This document shows positions 17,619 through 25,602 of a stretch of 64,000 nt of DNA, piece by piece. The notes under the pieces are model-generated. The model saw nothing but the letters and a program-made list of their open reading frames with translations, made no database searches and was not told the origin of the DNA. Each line of letters begins with the position of its first letter. Within the stretch, counting starts at the first letter, position 1. This DNA is from Nocardia sp. NBC_00508. GTDB lineage: Bacteria; Actinomycetota; Actinomycetes; Mycobacteriales; Mycobacteriaceae. The stretch spans positions 5,580,001-5,644,000 of the forward strand of contig NZ_CP107852.1 of assembly GCF_036346875.1 (NCBI RefSeq). Reading direction: 5' to 3'. The position numbers and the translations under genes are program-made.

Positions 17619-18482
17619 GTGAGTAATGCGAACGATCTTCTCGAACCGTCCCGGCTCCGGCTGCGCGGTTCGGGTGGAATCGAGCTGGCCGCCGATCAGT
17701 TCGGCCCGGTCGACGGCCCGCTCGTGGTCTTCCTGCATGGTGGTGGACAGAACCGTCACTCGTGGAAACAGACCGGCGCGCGGCTGGGCGCGTCGGGGAT
17801 GCGGGTGGTCACGCTGGACGCGCGCGGCCACGGGGACAGTCAGTGGGCGCCCGACCGCGACTACCGGCGCCACACCATGGTCCGGGACCTACTGCTCGTG
17901 CTGGAACAACTCGGCGCACCCGCGGTAGTGGTGGGCGCCAGCATGGGCGGCATCACCGGACTGCTCGCCACTGCGGCGCCCGGCGGGGAGGCGATCACCG
18001 CCCTGGTGCTCGTCGACATCGTGACCCGGCCCGAGCCGGAAGGCGTTGCCCGGGTGATCGACTTCATGGGCAAGCATCGCCACGGCTTCGACAGCATCGA
18101 GCAGGCGGCGGACGCGGTCGCCGCGTACCTACCGCACCGCCCACGGCCCGAGAACACCAACGGTCTGCTGCGCAGTCTGCGCGAGCGCGACGGTCGCTGG
18201 TACTGGCATTGGGACCCGGACATGCTCGGCGGCCGGCTCGAGAACCCCTCCGCGATGATCGAGCAGACGGAGGACGCGGCCCGCGCACTGAGCATTCCGG
18301 TGCTGCTGGTGCGCGGTATGCGTTCGGACGTGGTGAGTCCCGAGGGAGCCGAGGCGTTCCAGCGGCTGGTGCCGCACGCCCAGCTCGTGGAGATCGGCGG
18401 CGCCGCGCACACCGCGGCCGGTGACGACAACGACTCGTTCACCGACGCGGTGTCGAAATTCGTGCTGTCGACCCGGGAATGA
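17619..18482 (+). CDS. Alpha/beta hydrolase
   Basis: 287 residues, full length. Alpha/beta-hydrolase signatures: oxyanion region VFLHGGGQNRHSW (about 36-48), nucleophile elbow VGASMGG (about 107-113, Ser catalytic), a probable acid in the VRGMRSDVV region (about 228-236) and a C-terminal GAAHTAAGD with the likely catalytic His. It starts with GTG at 17619. The substrate is unknown; the family includes esterases, haloperoxidase-like and epoxide hydrolases. It lies convergent to the enoyl-CoA hydratase gene, with 6 bases between the stops. Confidence 0.88.
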   Translation: MSNANDLLEPSRLRLRGSGGIELAADQFGPVDGPLVVFLHGGGQNRHSWKQTGARLGASGMRVVTLDARGHGDSQWAPDRDYRRHTMVRDLLLVLEQLGAPAVVVGASMGGITGLLATAAPGGEAITALVLVDIVTRPEPEGVARVIDFMGKHRHGFDSIEQAADAVAAYLPHRPRPENTNGLLRSLRERDGRWYWHWDPDMLGGRLENPSAMIEQTEDAARALSIPVLLVRGMRSDVVSPEGAEAFQRLVPHAQLVEIGGAAHTAAGDDNDSFTDAVSKFVLSTRE

Positions 18483-18488
18483 CGCGGC

Positions 18489-19277
18489 TCAGGCGAACCC
18501 GGTGTAGTCGGGCTGGCGCTTGGCGACGAACGCGTCGACGCCTTCGCGACCGGCGGGAGTGTTCGCTGCCGCGGCGATCGCGTCGCGTTCGCTGTCCAGC
18601 TGATCGCTCAGCGTCGCCGAATTCGATTGCCGCAGTAGCGATTTGATGTTCGCGTAGGTGGAACGAGGTCCGGTGGCGATGGTGCGCGCGAGGCGCTGCG
18701 CCTCGTCGGCGATCTCCGCATCGGGGACCAGCCTGCTCACGATGCCCAAGCGCACCGCCTCGTCGGCGTCCAGCACGGCGTCGGTGAGCAGGATTTCCGC
18801 GGCCCGCCCGGCCCCGACCAGGCGCGGCAGCGTCCAGGACATGCCGCCGTCGGGACTCAGCCCGATGCCGGGATAGGCCGGGCGCAGCTTGGTGCCCGGC
18901 CCGCCGAGCGCGATATCGGCCAGGCAGACCAGGCTCATTCCCGCGCCCGTGGCCCACCCCTGCACCGCGGCCACCACCGGGACCGCGGTGGCATCCAGTG
19001 CGCGGACGAATTCGTGCAGGTCGGTGGCGAGACCGCGGATGTGCGCGGAGCGGTCCTGCGCTGCGGCGAAGCCGCGCACGTTGCCGCCCGCGCAGAAGTT
19101 CGCGCCGGTGCCTCGCAGCAGCACCGCGCCCACGTCGGACCCGAGCGAGCCCAGTGCGGCGGTGCCCGCGGTGATGCCGGCGAAGTCCATCGACGTGCCG
19201 TTCGCCCCGGTGGCGATGGTGATCTGGAGAACGCCGTCGACGGTCGTCACGTACTCGGTTTGCTCGGTGGAGGTCAT
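18489..19277 (-). CDS. Enoyl-CoA hydratase/isomerase family protein
   Basis: 262 residues. Crotonase-fold features: the CoA-oxyanion segment GANFCAGGNVRGFAA (about 67-81), AAVQGWATGAGMSLVCLADI (about 103-122) and PGIGLSPDGGMSWTLPRLVG (about 133-152). Position-specific acids of classical hydratases are not both evident: the second-loop position reads SPDGGMSW, so the protein may be an isomerase or other crotonase. The ATG at 19277 is chosen over an upstream in-frame start because it has the family length. It is presumably active in fatty-acid or amino-acid degradation. Confidence 0.88.
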   Translation of the reverse strand: MTSTEQTEYVTTVDGVLQITIATGANGTSMDFAGITAGTAALGSLGSDVGAVLLRGTGANFCAGGNVRGFAAAQDRSAHIRGLATDLHEFVRALDATAVPVVAAVQGWATGAGMSLVCLADIALGGPGTKLRPAYPGIGLSPDGGMSWTLPRLVGAGRAAEILLTDAVLDADEAVRLGIVSRLVPDAEIADEAQRLARTIATGPRSTYANIKSLLRQSNSATLSDQLDSERDAIAAAANTPAGREGVDAFVAKRQPDYTGFA

Positions 19278-19302
19278 GGTCTGCACCTTAACGAAGGCGG
19301 AG

Positions 19303-19863
19303 CTACGTCCAGCGGCTGCCGCCCGGAGCTCCGGTCGGTGCGGATTCGCCACTCGTCATCGGTGCGCGTCGTACCATGCGCACCTCGATCGCGGAAGTGA
19401 ACGCCTCGACCTTGCGGGCTCCGTCGAGCACGAATCCGTGCCTGCGGTAGAACGCCTGCGCGCGCGGGTTGCGCTCGAACACCCACAGCGAGCACGCGGC
19501 CGCCGGATCGAGCGCGGCGCGGATCAAGTCGTCGGCGACACCACTCCCATGCCAGGGCATGCGGACATAGAGGGCGTGCAGCTCGAACGGGGTCACCGGC
19601 TGCGGGTCGCGAGACCGGCCCGCGCTGGCGAATCCGATCACCACGTCGTCGACCATCGCGACTTGTGTACGGCCGGGATGCCGCACCCGATCGCGCTCCC
19701 ACTGCTGGGCGCGGCGCTCGGTGTCGAACGCGTCGAGGACGTGCGCGGGTACCAGGTCTCGGTAGGCCTCGCGCCAGCAGGCGATGTGGCATTCGGCGAG
19801 GCTGCGCGTGTGCTCGGCGGCCAGCGGCAGGATGCGCCACGGATGCTCGGTCATATCGGCCAT
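19303..19863 (-). CDS. GNAT-family N-acetyltransferase
   Basis: 186 residues. Typical GNAT layout: N-terminal AECHIACWREAYRDLVP (about 23-39), the central strand VAMVDDVVIGFAS, the acetyl-CoA loop region LYVRMPWHGSGVADDLI (about 98-114, a variant of Q/RxxGxG/A) and the C-terminal NPRAQAFYRRHGFVLDG (about 132-148). The substrate is unknown. It lies downstream of rpmB on the same strand behind a hairpin terminator, so it is probably a separate transcript or read-through product. Confidence 0.88.
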   Translation of the reverse strand: MADMTEHPWRILPLAAEHTRSLAECHIACWREAYRDLVPAHVLDAFDTERRAQQWERDRVRHPGRTQVAMVDDVVIGFASAGRSRDPQPVTPFELHALYVRMPWHGSGVADDLIRAALDPAAACSLWVFERNPRAQAFYRRHGFVLDGARKVEAFTSAIEVRMVRRAPMTSGESAPTGAPGGSRWT

Positions 19864-19890
19864 GCTCGCCGAATCATCGCAATCATGACG

Positions 19891-19925
19891 ACGCCCCGGA
19901 CCACCCGATAAGGGTGCCGGGGCGT
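19891..19925 (-). terminator. Hairpin terminator after rpmB
   Basis: ACGCCCCGG (19891-19899) pairs with CCGGGGCGT (19917-19925), extended inside by CACCC/GGGTG with a two-base bulge. The T-run is weak on the minus strand. It begins 24 bases past the rpmB stop. Confidence 0.7.
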
Positions 19926-19948
19926 GTGCTGGTCGGCCGGAGGCCGGA

Positions 19949-20140
19949 TCAGCCGCGGACGACCTTGCCCGCCTTCAGGCAGGAGGTGCACACGTTCATG
20001 CGGCGGGTGTTGCCCGGCGCGACCTGTGCGCGAACGGTCTGGATGTTCGGGTTCCAGCGACGGTTGGTGCGCCGGTGCGAGTGCGAGACCGACTTCCCGA
20101 AGCCGGGGCCCTTGGCGCAGACGTCGCAGACGGCAGCCAT
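19949..20140 (-). CDS. rpmB: 50S ribosomal protein L28 (zinc-binding form)
   Basis: 63 residues starting MAAVCDVCAKGPGFGKSVSH. Two CxxC pairs (CDVC at 5-8 and CTSC near 54-57) mark the zinc-ribbon C+ form; actinobacteria often also carry a C- paralog for zinc limitation elsewhere in the genome. The ATG at 20140 is chosen over an upstream in-frame ATG (20158) because it is the universal L28 start. Divergent from the DAK2/YloV gene across about 306 bases. Confidence 0.96.
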   Translation of the reverse strand: MAAVCDVCAKGPGFGKSVSHSHRRTNRRWNPNIQTVRAQVAPGNTRRMNVCTSCLKAGKVVRG

Positions 20141-20446
20141 AGTCGCGAACTCCTTCATGTCATGGTGGGGACCGCCGCTTTCGCGAGGCGGCCTGTCCGA
20201 TCAATGTCAAGTATGCCCTGTCGGCGGAAGCCGACCAGCGCGGACCGGCGACGGCCGCGCGAGGCAACCCTGCAAGGGTAGCTGTGCGGGCACCGATCCA
20301 CCAAACCGGTCCCCCTGGCAACGAGTGCCGGAACAGTCGCTGGGCACCCCGGAGTGTAGTGGCGCGGTGTCAGCGGTTCCGTGTCACCACCGCCCGCTAA
20401 CCTGACGTGCGGTGGTGATGCGCCGGTGGCGGAAGGGAGAGGTGGC
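20141..20446. other. Divergent promoter region rpmB / DAK2 gene
   Basis: 306 bases with no supported gene. It must hold the rpmB promoter and a promoter for the DAK2-recG pair. I see no strong palindrome or riboswitch. The last bases (GGAGAGGTGGC) form the ribosome binding site of the DAK2 gene. Confidence 0.6.
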
Positions 20447-22099
20447 GTGCCGGGATGGCGGGATGTGATGGACGGCACGGCACTGCTGTGCTGGGGCCGC
20501 ACCTGTCTCGCGGATCTGGAACTCCGGCGCGAGGAGATCAACGCGCTCAATGTCTTTCCCGTCCCCGACGCCGACACCGGAACCAATCTGCTGGCCACCA
20601 TGCGCGCCGCGGTCGAGACGGCGGAAGCGGCTGCCTTGAACCCGTCGGCGGACCCCGACGACGCAGCCCATATCGTCGCCGCCGCGATGGCGCACGGCGC
20701 GACGGTCGGCGCCCGCGGCAATTCCGGGATCATCCTGTCCCAGGTGCTGCGCGGCGTCGCCGAGGCGGTGCGCCGCGGTCCGCTGACGGCGGACACCCTG
20801 CGTGACGCGCTCGCCAGGGCCTCGGAGCTGGTGCGCGAGGGGCTCAGCGTGCCCATCGAGGGAACCATCCTGACCGTCCTGGATTGCGCGTCCGCGGCGG
20901 CCGCGGCATGCCCGGACCGCACGCTCGTCGACGTGGCGCTCGCGGCGGCCGACGGCGCCGCCAAAGCGCTCGGCGACACGCCCTTTCAGCTCGGCGTGCT
21001 GCGCGAGGCCGGTGTCGTCGACGCGGGCGCTCGCGGGCTGGTCGTGCTGTTGGACAGCCTGGTCGCGGTGACACGCGGCGAGGCGCCCACGCGGCCGGAA
21101 TACCCCCGGCTGCCGGCGTTCGCCTCCGTCGGCGACGCCGAACCCCGGTACGAGGTGATGTATCTCCTGACCGACGCCGACGAGCCGAAAGTCGCGACGC
21201 TGCGGGCCCGGCTCGCCGAGCTCGGCGACTCGGTCGTGGTCGTGGGCGACGGCGACCGTTCCTGGTCGGCCCATGTGCACTGTGCCGACGCGGGCGCGGC
21301 GGTGGAGGCGGGGATCGCGGCGGGCGCGCTCAGCCGCATCCGCATCGAGAACGTCGCGTTCGCGTCGCACCACGATCAGTGGGAGGGGCACGGCGAAACC
21401 GCGCCGGGCGCGCTCGGCGCCGCCCGGATACCGCAAGCTCCGGCCGACCGCGGGATTCTGGCCGTGGTCACCGGGGACGGCGCCGCGAACCTGTTCGAGC
21501 GCGCGGGTGCGGTGGTGCTGGCAGGTGCTCCGGCGGTGACCGCGACGACGCTGCTGGCCGCGATCCGGCGGATGCCCAACCGCGAAGTGCTGGTGCTGCC
21601 CAACGGCGCGCTCCCCGCGCACGAGCTGGTCGCGGTCGGTGTCGCGGCCCGCGACGCGCATCGTGACGTGCTGCTGCTGCCGAGCGCGTCCATGGTGCAG
21701 GGTCTTGCCGCGCTGGCCGTGCACGACCGCGGACGGATCGCCGTTGACGACGCCTTCGCCATGTCGGAGGCCGCCGCCACGACGCGGTGGGGATCGCTGC
21801 GCGCCGCCACCGAGCGCGCGCTCACCCTGGTCGGCACCTGCGAATCGGGCGATGGGCTCGGGCTGGCCGGCCACGAGGTCGTGGTGATCGACCGCGACGT
21901 GCGCACCGCCGGACGGACGCTGCTCGATCGGTTGCTCGCCTTCGGCGGCGAGCTGGTCACGTTGCTGCTGGGCGCGCAGGCACCGGACGAGCTCGGCGCC
22001 GAACTCGCCGCACATATCGCGCGCGGCTTTCCCGGTGTCGAGGTGATCGTGTATTCCGGTGGGCAGCACGGCGATTTGGTGCAGATCGGAGTGGAGTAG
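20447..22099 (+). CDS. DAK2-domain (DhaL/YloV-like) protein, putative fatty-acid kinase catalytic subunit
   Basis: 550 residues. An N-terminal DhaL/DAK2 nucleotide-binding domain (about 10-200) has VFPVPDADTGTNLLATM (about 36-52) and GARGNSGIILSQVLRG (about 87-102); a C-terminal YloV/FakA-type domain follows. In FakA-like proteins this domain phosphorylates fatty acids bound to a FakB partner. The motif here reads PDADTG where most relatives have PDGDTG, a conservative change next to the Mg-binding aspartates. The mycobacterial equivalent (Rv2975c/Rv2974c) is annotated as split; here it is one frame. Start GTG 20447 has GGAGAGG upstream. recG begins 3 bases after the stop. Confidence 0.88.
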   Translation: MPGWRDVMDGTALLCWGRTCLADLELRREEINALNVFPVPDADTGTNLLATMRAAVETAEAAALNPSADPDDAAHIVAAAMAHGATVGARGNSGIILSQVLRGVAEAVRRGPLTADTLRDALARASELVREGLSVPIEGTILTVLDCASAAAAACPDRTLVDVALAAADGAAKALGDTPFQLGVLREAGVVDAGARGLVVLLDSLVAVTRGEAPTRPEYPRLPAFASVGDAEPRYEVMYLLTDADEPKVATLRARLAELGDSVVVVGDGDRSWSAHVHCADAGAAVEAGIAAGALSRIRIENVAFASHHDQWEGHGETAPGALGAARIPQAPADRGILAVVTGDGAANLFERAGAVVLAGAPAVTATTLLAAIRRMPNREVLVLPNGALPAHELVAVGVAARDAHRDVLLLPSASMVQGLAALAVHDRGRIAVDDAFAMSEAAATTRWGSLRAATERALTLVGTCESGDGLGLAGHEVVVIDRDVRTAGRTLLDRLLAFGGELVTLLLGAQAPDELGAELAAHIARGFPGVEVIVYSGGQHGDLVQIGVE

Positions 22100-22102
22100 G
22101 GC

Positions 22103-24382
22103 ATGGCGACACTGAGCGATCGGCTGGACCACATCCTGGGTGCGAAGGCGGCCGCCTCGCTGGCGGACGCGTTCGACATGCACACCGTCGAAGACCTGTT
22201 GCGGCACTATCCGCTGCGCTATGCGACCCAGGGCCAGCCGCTCACCGAGGAGGCGCCCGAGGACGGTTCGCACATCACGGTCATCGGGCGGATCACCAAG
22301 GCCGAGCTGCGGCCGATGCGCAACCGCCGCGGTTCGCTGCTCAAGGTGGTCCTCGACACCGGGGCCGGGCGCGGTGTCGACGTCACCTTCTTCCACGGCG
22401 ACAAAGTGAAATACGTTGTGCGCGAGGGTCTGCGGGCCATGATGTCGGGCACCGTGAACTACTGGCGCCCCGGCCAATGGAATCTCAGCCACCCTGGCTA
22501 TCTGATCCTGCCGGAGGCCGACGGCGACGATTCCGTCGGGTCGCTGACCAAGGTGCGTGGTGGCGGGGATCTACGCGGCCTCGCCGAGAGCGCGAAAGGC
22601 GCTGGGGGAGTGGACACCTCGTTCATGGAGCGGGAGTTCATCCCGGTCTATCCGGCGACCGCGAAGGTGCAGAGCTGGGACGTGCTCGCGTGCGTGCGCC
22701 AAGTGCTCGACCAGCTCGATCCCATCGAGGACCCACTACCGGAGGCGATGCGCGCGGAACGCGCACTGCTGAACCTGTCCGACGCGCTGCGCCTGATCCA
22801 TCTGCCCGACCACAAGTCCGACATCGATCGGGCCGAGGATCGGCTGCGTTTCGACGAGGCGCTGGCCCTGCAACTGGTGCTGGCCGAGCGGCGGCACGAG
22901 GTGTCCGGCCGTAGCGCGCGGGCCTGCCCGCCACGTACCGACGGCATCGCCGCGGCGTTCGACCGCAGGCTGCCGTTCGAACTCACCGCGGGGCAGAAGC
23001 AGGTGGTCGGCGAGATCTCCGCCGATCTGTCCGGCGAGCAGCCGATGCACCGGCTGTTGCAGGGCGAGGTCGGTTCCGGCAAGACGATCGTCGCCTTGCA
23101 CGCCATGCTGCAGGTGGTCGACGCCGGACTGCAGTGCGCGCTGCTCGCGCCGACGGAAGTGCTTGCCGCGCAACACTACCGGTCGTTGCGCGGCATGCTC
23201 GGCGAGCTGGGCGCCGCGGGCGAGCTGGGCGCTGCCGAGCACGCGACCCGCGTGGTGCTGGTGACCGGGTCGATGTCGGCCTCCGCGAAGAAGGCCGCGC
23301 TGCTCGAGGCGGTCACCGGCGAGGCGGGCATCGTGATCGGCACCCACGCGCTGATCCAGGACAACGTCGAGTTCTTCGATCTCGGCATGGTGGTGGTCGA
23401 CGAGCAGCACCGCTTCGGCGTCGAGCAGCGCGACGCCTTGCGCGCCAAGGCGAAAGCGGGCGCGAGCCCGCATCTGCTGGTGATGACCGCGACGCCGATC
23501 CCGCGCACCATCGCGATGACCACCCTCGGCGACCTGGAGACCTCCACGCTCACCGAACTGCCGAAAGGGCGCTCGCCGATCGTCTCCAAGGTGGTGCCGC
23601 GCAGGCAGCATCCGAACTGGGTGGATCGCGCCTGGGAGCGGATCGTGGAGGAGGTGACCGCCGGGCGTCAGGCCTACGTGGTGTGCTCGCGCATCGGCGA
23701 CGACGAGGAGGGGACGGGCAAGTCCCGCAACGGGCGCTCGAAATCCCGCGACGGCGAGAAGGACGGCCCCACCACGCAGGCGGTACTGGACGTGTTCGAG
23801 ACGCTGCGCGGTGGGCCGCTGTCGGGCGTTCGGGTCGGCTTGCTGCACGGCAGGCTGCCCGCCGACGAAAAAGACCAGGTGATGCGGGCGTTCAACGACG
23901 GATCGGTGGACGTGCTGGTGTGCACCACCGTGGTCGAGGTGGGTGTCGACGTGCCGAACGCCACGGTGATGGTGATCGTTGACGCGGACCGGTTCGGCGT
24001 CAGCCAACTGCACCAGCTGCGCGGCCGGATCGGGCGCGGCACGCACCCGGGGCTGTGCCTGCTGATCACCGACGCCGCCCCCGGCGGATCGGCGATGGCC
24101 CGGCTGGACGCCGTCGCCACCACCACCGACGGCTTCGAACTCGCGGTACTCGACCTGCGCACCCGCCGCGAGGGCGACGTACTCGGCGCCGCCCAGTCCG
24201 GCACGGCCCGCTCCCTGCGCCTGCTGTCGCTGCTGGACGATCTCGAGGTCATCACGGCCGCCCAGGAGTTCGCCCGTACGGTTGTCGAATCCGATCCCGG
24301 CCTGACCCGGCACCCCGGTTTGGCGAGCATGATGCATGCCGCCGTGGATTCCGAGCGCCTGGAGTATTTGGCGAAGTCTTGA
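22103..24382 (+). CDS. recG: ATP-dependent DNA helicase RecG
   Basis: 759 residues, full length. An N-terminal wedge/OB domain is followed by helicase motifs: Walker A LLQGEVGSGKTIVALHAM (about 318-335), DEQHRFGV (about 432-439), TATPIPRT (about 460-467), and in the second RecA domain VVEVGVDVPNATVMVI and QLHQLRGRIGRG. It reverses stalled replication forks and processes Holliday junctions. ATG 22103 is 3 bases after the DAK2 gene stop, indicating co-transcription. It is the last conserved-order gene before the accessory insertion. Confidence 0.97.
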   Translation: MATLSDRLDHILGAKAAASLADAFDMHTVEDLLRHYPLRYATQGQPLTEEAPEDGSHITVIGRITKAELRPMRNRRGSLLKVVLDTGAGRGVDVTFFHGDKVKYVVREGLRAMMSGTVNYWRPGQWNLSHPGYLILPEADGDDSVGSLTKVRGGGDLRGLAESAKGAGGVDTSFMEREFIPVYPATAKVQSWDVLACVRQVLDQLDPIEDPLPEAMRAERALLNLSDALRLIHLPDHKSDIDRAEDRLRFDEALALQLVLAERRHEVSGRSARACPPRTDGIAAAFDRRLPFELTAGQKQVVGEISADLSGEQPMHRLLQGEVGSGKTIVALHAMLQVVDAGLQCALLAPTEVLAAQHYRSLRGMLGELGAAGELGAAEHATRVVLVTGSMSASAKKAALLEAVTGEAGIVIGTHALIQDNVEFFDLGMVVVDEQHRFGVEQRDALRAKAKAGASPHLLVMTATPIPRTIAMTTLGDLETSTLTELPKGRSPIVSKVVPRRQHPNWVDRAWERIVEEVTAGRQAYVVCSRIGDDEEGTGKSRNGRSKSRDGEKDGPTTQAVLDVFETLRGGPLSGVRVGLLHGRLPADEKDQVMRAFNDGSVDVLVCTTVVEVGVDVPNATVMVIVDADRFGVSQLHQLRGRIGRGTHPGLCLLITDAAPGGSAMARLDAVATTTDGFELAVLDLRTRREGDVLGAAQSGTARSLRLLSLLDDLEVITAAQEFARTVVESDPGLTRHPGLASMMHAAVDSERLEYLAKS

Positions 24383-24735
24383 CCTACGGATTGCAATGCG
24401 CCGCATTGTGTTTCGGCTCGATTCGACAGTTTCGCCGATACTCGCTGTTGCCCAACCGGCCCCGGTTCCTGCGCATCCACGATCGTCACACCTCCTCTCG
24501 CGTGTTGTCCGGACGGAAGTCTCGGTAACGTGGCTCGGCGATGACCCCTCCGGCCGTCATCAGTGATCCGCCAGCACGTAGCGGACCGGCGCGCCCACCC
24601 GAGATACGCGAGGGCGTGCACAATGACCCGTGTCGTGTGCGTTGAAAGGCCGGTACGGGTGCGGATCTCGTCGAACGTCAACGCCTGTGCGGACAGCGCG
24701 CCCAGCACCTTCGCCTGCGGCTCAGTAAGCGCCAT
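24383..24735 (-). pseudogene. Winged-helix DNA-binding fragment without its own stop
   Basis: From ATG 24735 the minus strand encodes MALTEPQAKVLGALSAQALT, then FDEIRTRTGLSTHTTRVIV and WRITDDGRR, a compact winged helix-turn-helix of about 65 residues. No in-frame stop occurs before the frame runs antisense into recG (first stop at 23674). The gene therefore looks truncated or frameshifted by the recG junction, unless it is really this long. It overlaps the preceding small gene by 14 bases, consistent with being fourth in the 25382-24722 run. Confidence 0.45.
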
Positions 24736-24910
24736 CGGTATCGGCGTCCGTGGGAACGCCGTGCTGCCGAAGGTATTCGGTCGCGGTGCGCTTCCTTGGG
24801 CACGGTGGCGTGCAGTGCTCGTGGATCGCGACAATGCCGCGAGCCTGGGGCATGTCTATGCCCGGTGCCGCAGCGTCCTCGCAGCCCTCGCCGACAAGTC
24901 GCCCCCTCAT
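24722..24910 (-). CDS. Small protein of unknown function (third in small-ORF operon)
   Basis: 62 residues starting MRGRLVGEGCEDAAAPGIDM, with three Cys and two His in the centre (CEDAA; HEHCTPPCP) that could bind a metal. Its ATG overlaps the stop of the preceding ORF as ATGA, which supports both frames as real and translationally coupled. It ends ATEYLRQHGVPTDADTDGAY. No family recognised. Confidence 0.55.
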   Translation of the reverse strand: MRGRLVGEGCEDAAAPGIDMPQARGIVAIHEHCTPPCPRKRTATEYLRQHGVPTDADTDGAY

Positions 24911-25077
24911 CCGCACACCACCGATCCATGGCCGAGTGCTGCGAGGAACTGGTCGCAACTGTGGGCGGCGTGGTTGGTGAGCGCGAACCGGGCGTGCTCG
25001 ATGCTTTCGATCATCTGGCTGGCGCAGGGTTGTGCGCGCCATCGGTCGAGGACGTCGGCACGAGCGACGGCGATCAC
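24907..25077 (-). CDS. Small protein of unknown function (second in small-ORF operon)
   Basis: 56 residues from GTG 25077, which overlaps the stop of the upstream membrane-protein gene (GTGA). The sequence is largely helical: ARADVLDRWRAQPC, then MIESIEHARFALTNHAAHSC and DQFLAALGHG. Overlapping start and stop signals at both ends argue for a coupled operon. No family recognised. Confidence 0.55.
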   Translation of the reverse strand: MIAVARADVLDRWRAQPCASQMIESIEHARFALTNHAAHSCDQFLAALGHGSVVCG

Positions 25078-25382
25078 CGGAGGTCCTTCGCAGGCTTGAC
25101 CATTCCAGCCTCGGCGAGCACCCGGAATGCGGCGGCCTTGGCGTGGCATGCAGTGGCGTCACATTCGATGAGCCGCTGCATGATCCGCTGCGCTTGCGCA
25201 GCCGTGTAGGAGACCGTGGGTGCGTGGTGGCAAGGATGGTTTAGGTGTTCCAGGGTTTCATCGGCTGGGCTGGCTGTCTTGAATGGACGTTCGAGAATGG
25301 CGGGCAGGACGCCGAAGATCAGCCACAAGACGACGAGGACCGATCCGCCGACTACGGCGATGCTGACGGATTCCGCGGGCAT
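25074..25382 (-). CDS. Small single-pass membrane protein (first in small-ORF operon)
   Basis: 102 residues. One transmembrane helix (about 7-30, SIAVVGGSVLVVLWLIFGVL) sits at the N-terminus with no cleavage site, followed by a basic RPFK and a soluble helix-rich tail with His and Cys (HLNHPCHHAP; RLIECDATACHAKAAAFRVL). It is likely anchored with the tail in the cytoplasm. It heads a run of four overlapping small genes, divergent from the XRE/TPR regulator across 220 bases. Function unknown. Confidence 0.6.
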   Translation of the reverse strand: MPAESVSIAVVGGSVLVVLWLIFGVLPAILERPFKTASPADETLEHLNHPCHHAPTVSYTAAQAQRIMQRLIECDATACHAKAAAFRVLAEAGMVKPAKDLR

Positions 25383-25602
25383 CTGCGTACCCCCTGTGCG
25401 CGTTGGGTTCTGTTGGTTGGGGCACCCGGCGCCGGGTCTCTCGCCATCGGTGTGCGGCTCAGTACCGCTGATGGACCGGCATCACCCGGCACCGGGTGTC
25501 TACCTGCACTTTCGCGCTGTTTTTTGGGCGATTGAACCCACGCGACTACTACGAAACATCTACGCTGCATTTCACGGACGAACGCACAGATGGGCAGATC
25601 AG
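25383..25602. other. Divergent control region, small-ORF operon / XRE-TPR regulator
   Basis: 220 bases separating two divergent starts, containing repeated GGCRCCGGG-like motifs (GGCGCCGGGTCTC and GGCACCGGGTGTC at about 25429 and 25486). Regulators of this type often bind between themselves and a divergent partner; no perfect palindrome was found. Confidence 0.4.

Noticed and set aside
24384..24476. A 30-residue minus-strand frame with MRRNRGRLGNSEYRRN at its start, somewhat like the N-terminus of small HNH endonucleases
   Set aside because: It is too short, lacks the HNH core and partly overlaps the end of the winged-helix frame. It could be a gene remnant, but support is too thin to list it as one.
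24563..25099. A 178-codon plus-strand frame between recG and the XRE/TPR regulator
   Set aside because: The opposite strand carries a chain of small frames with overlapping start and stop signals and more plausible composition; this frame is probably its shadow.
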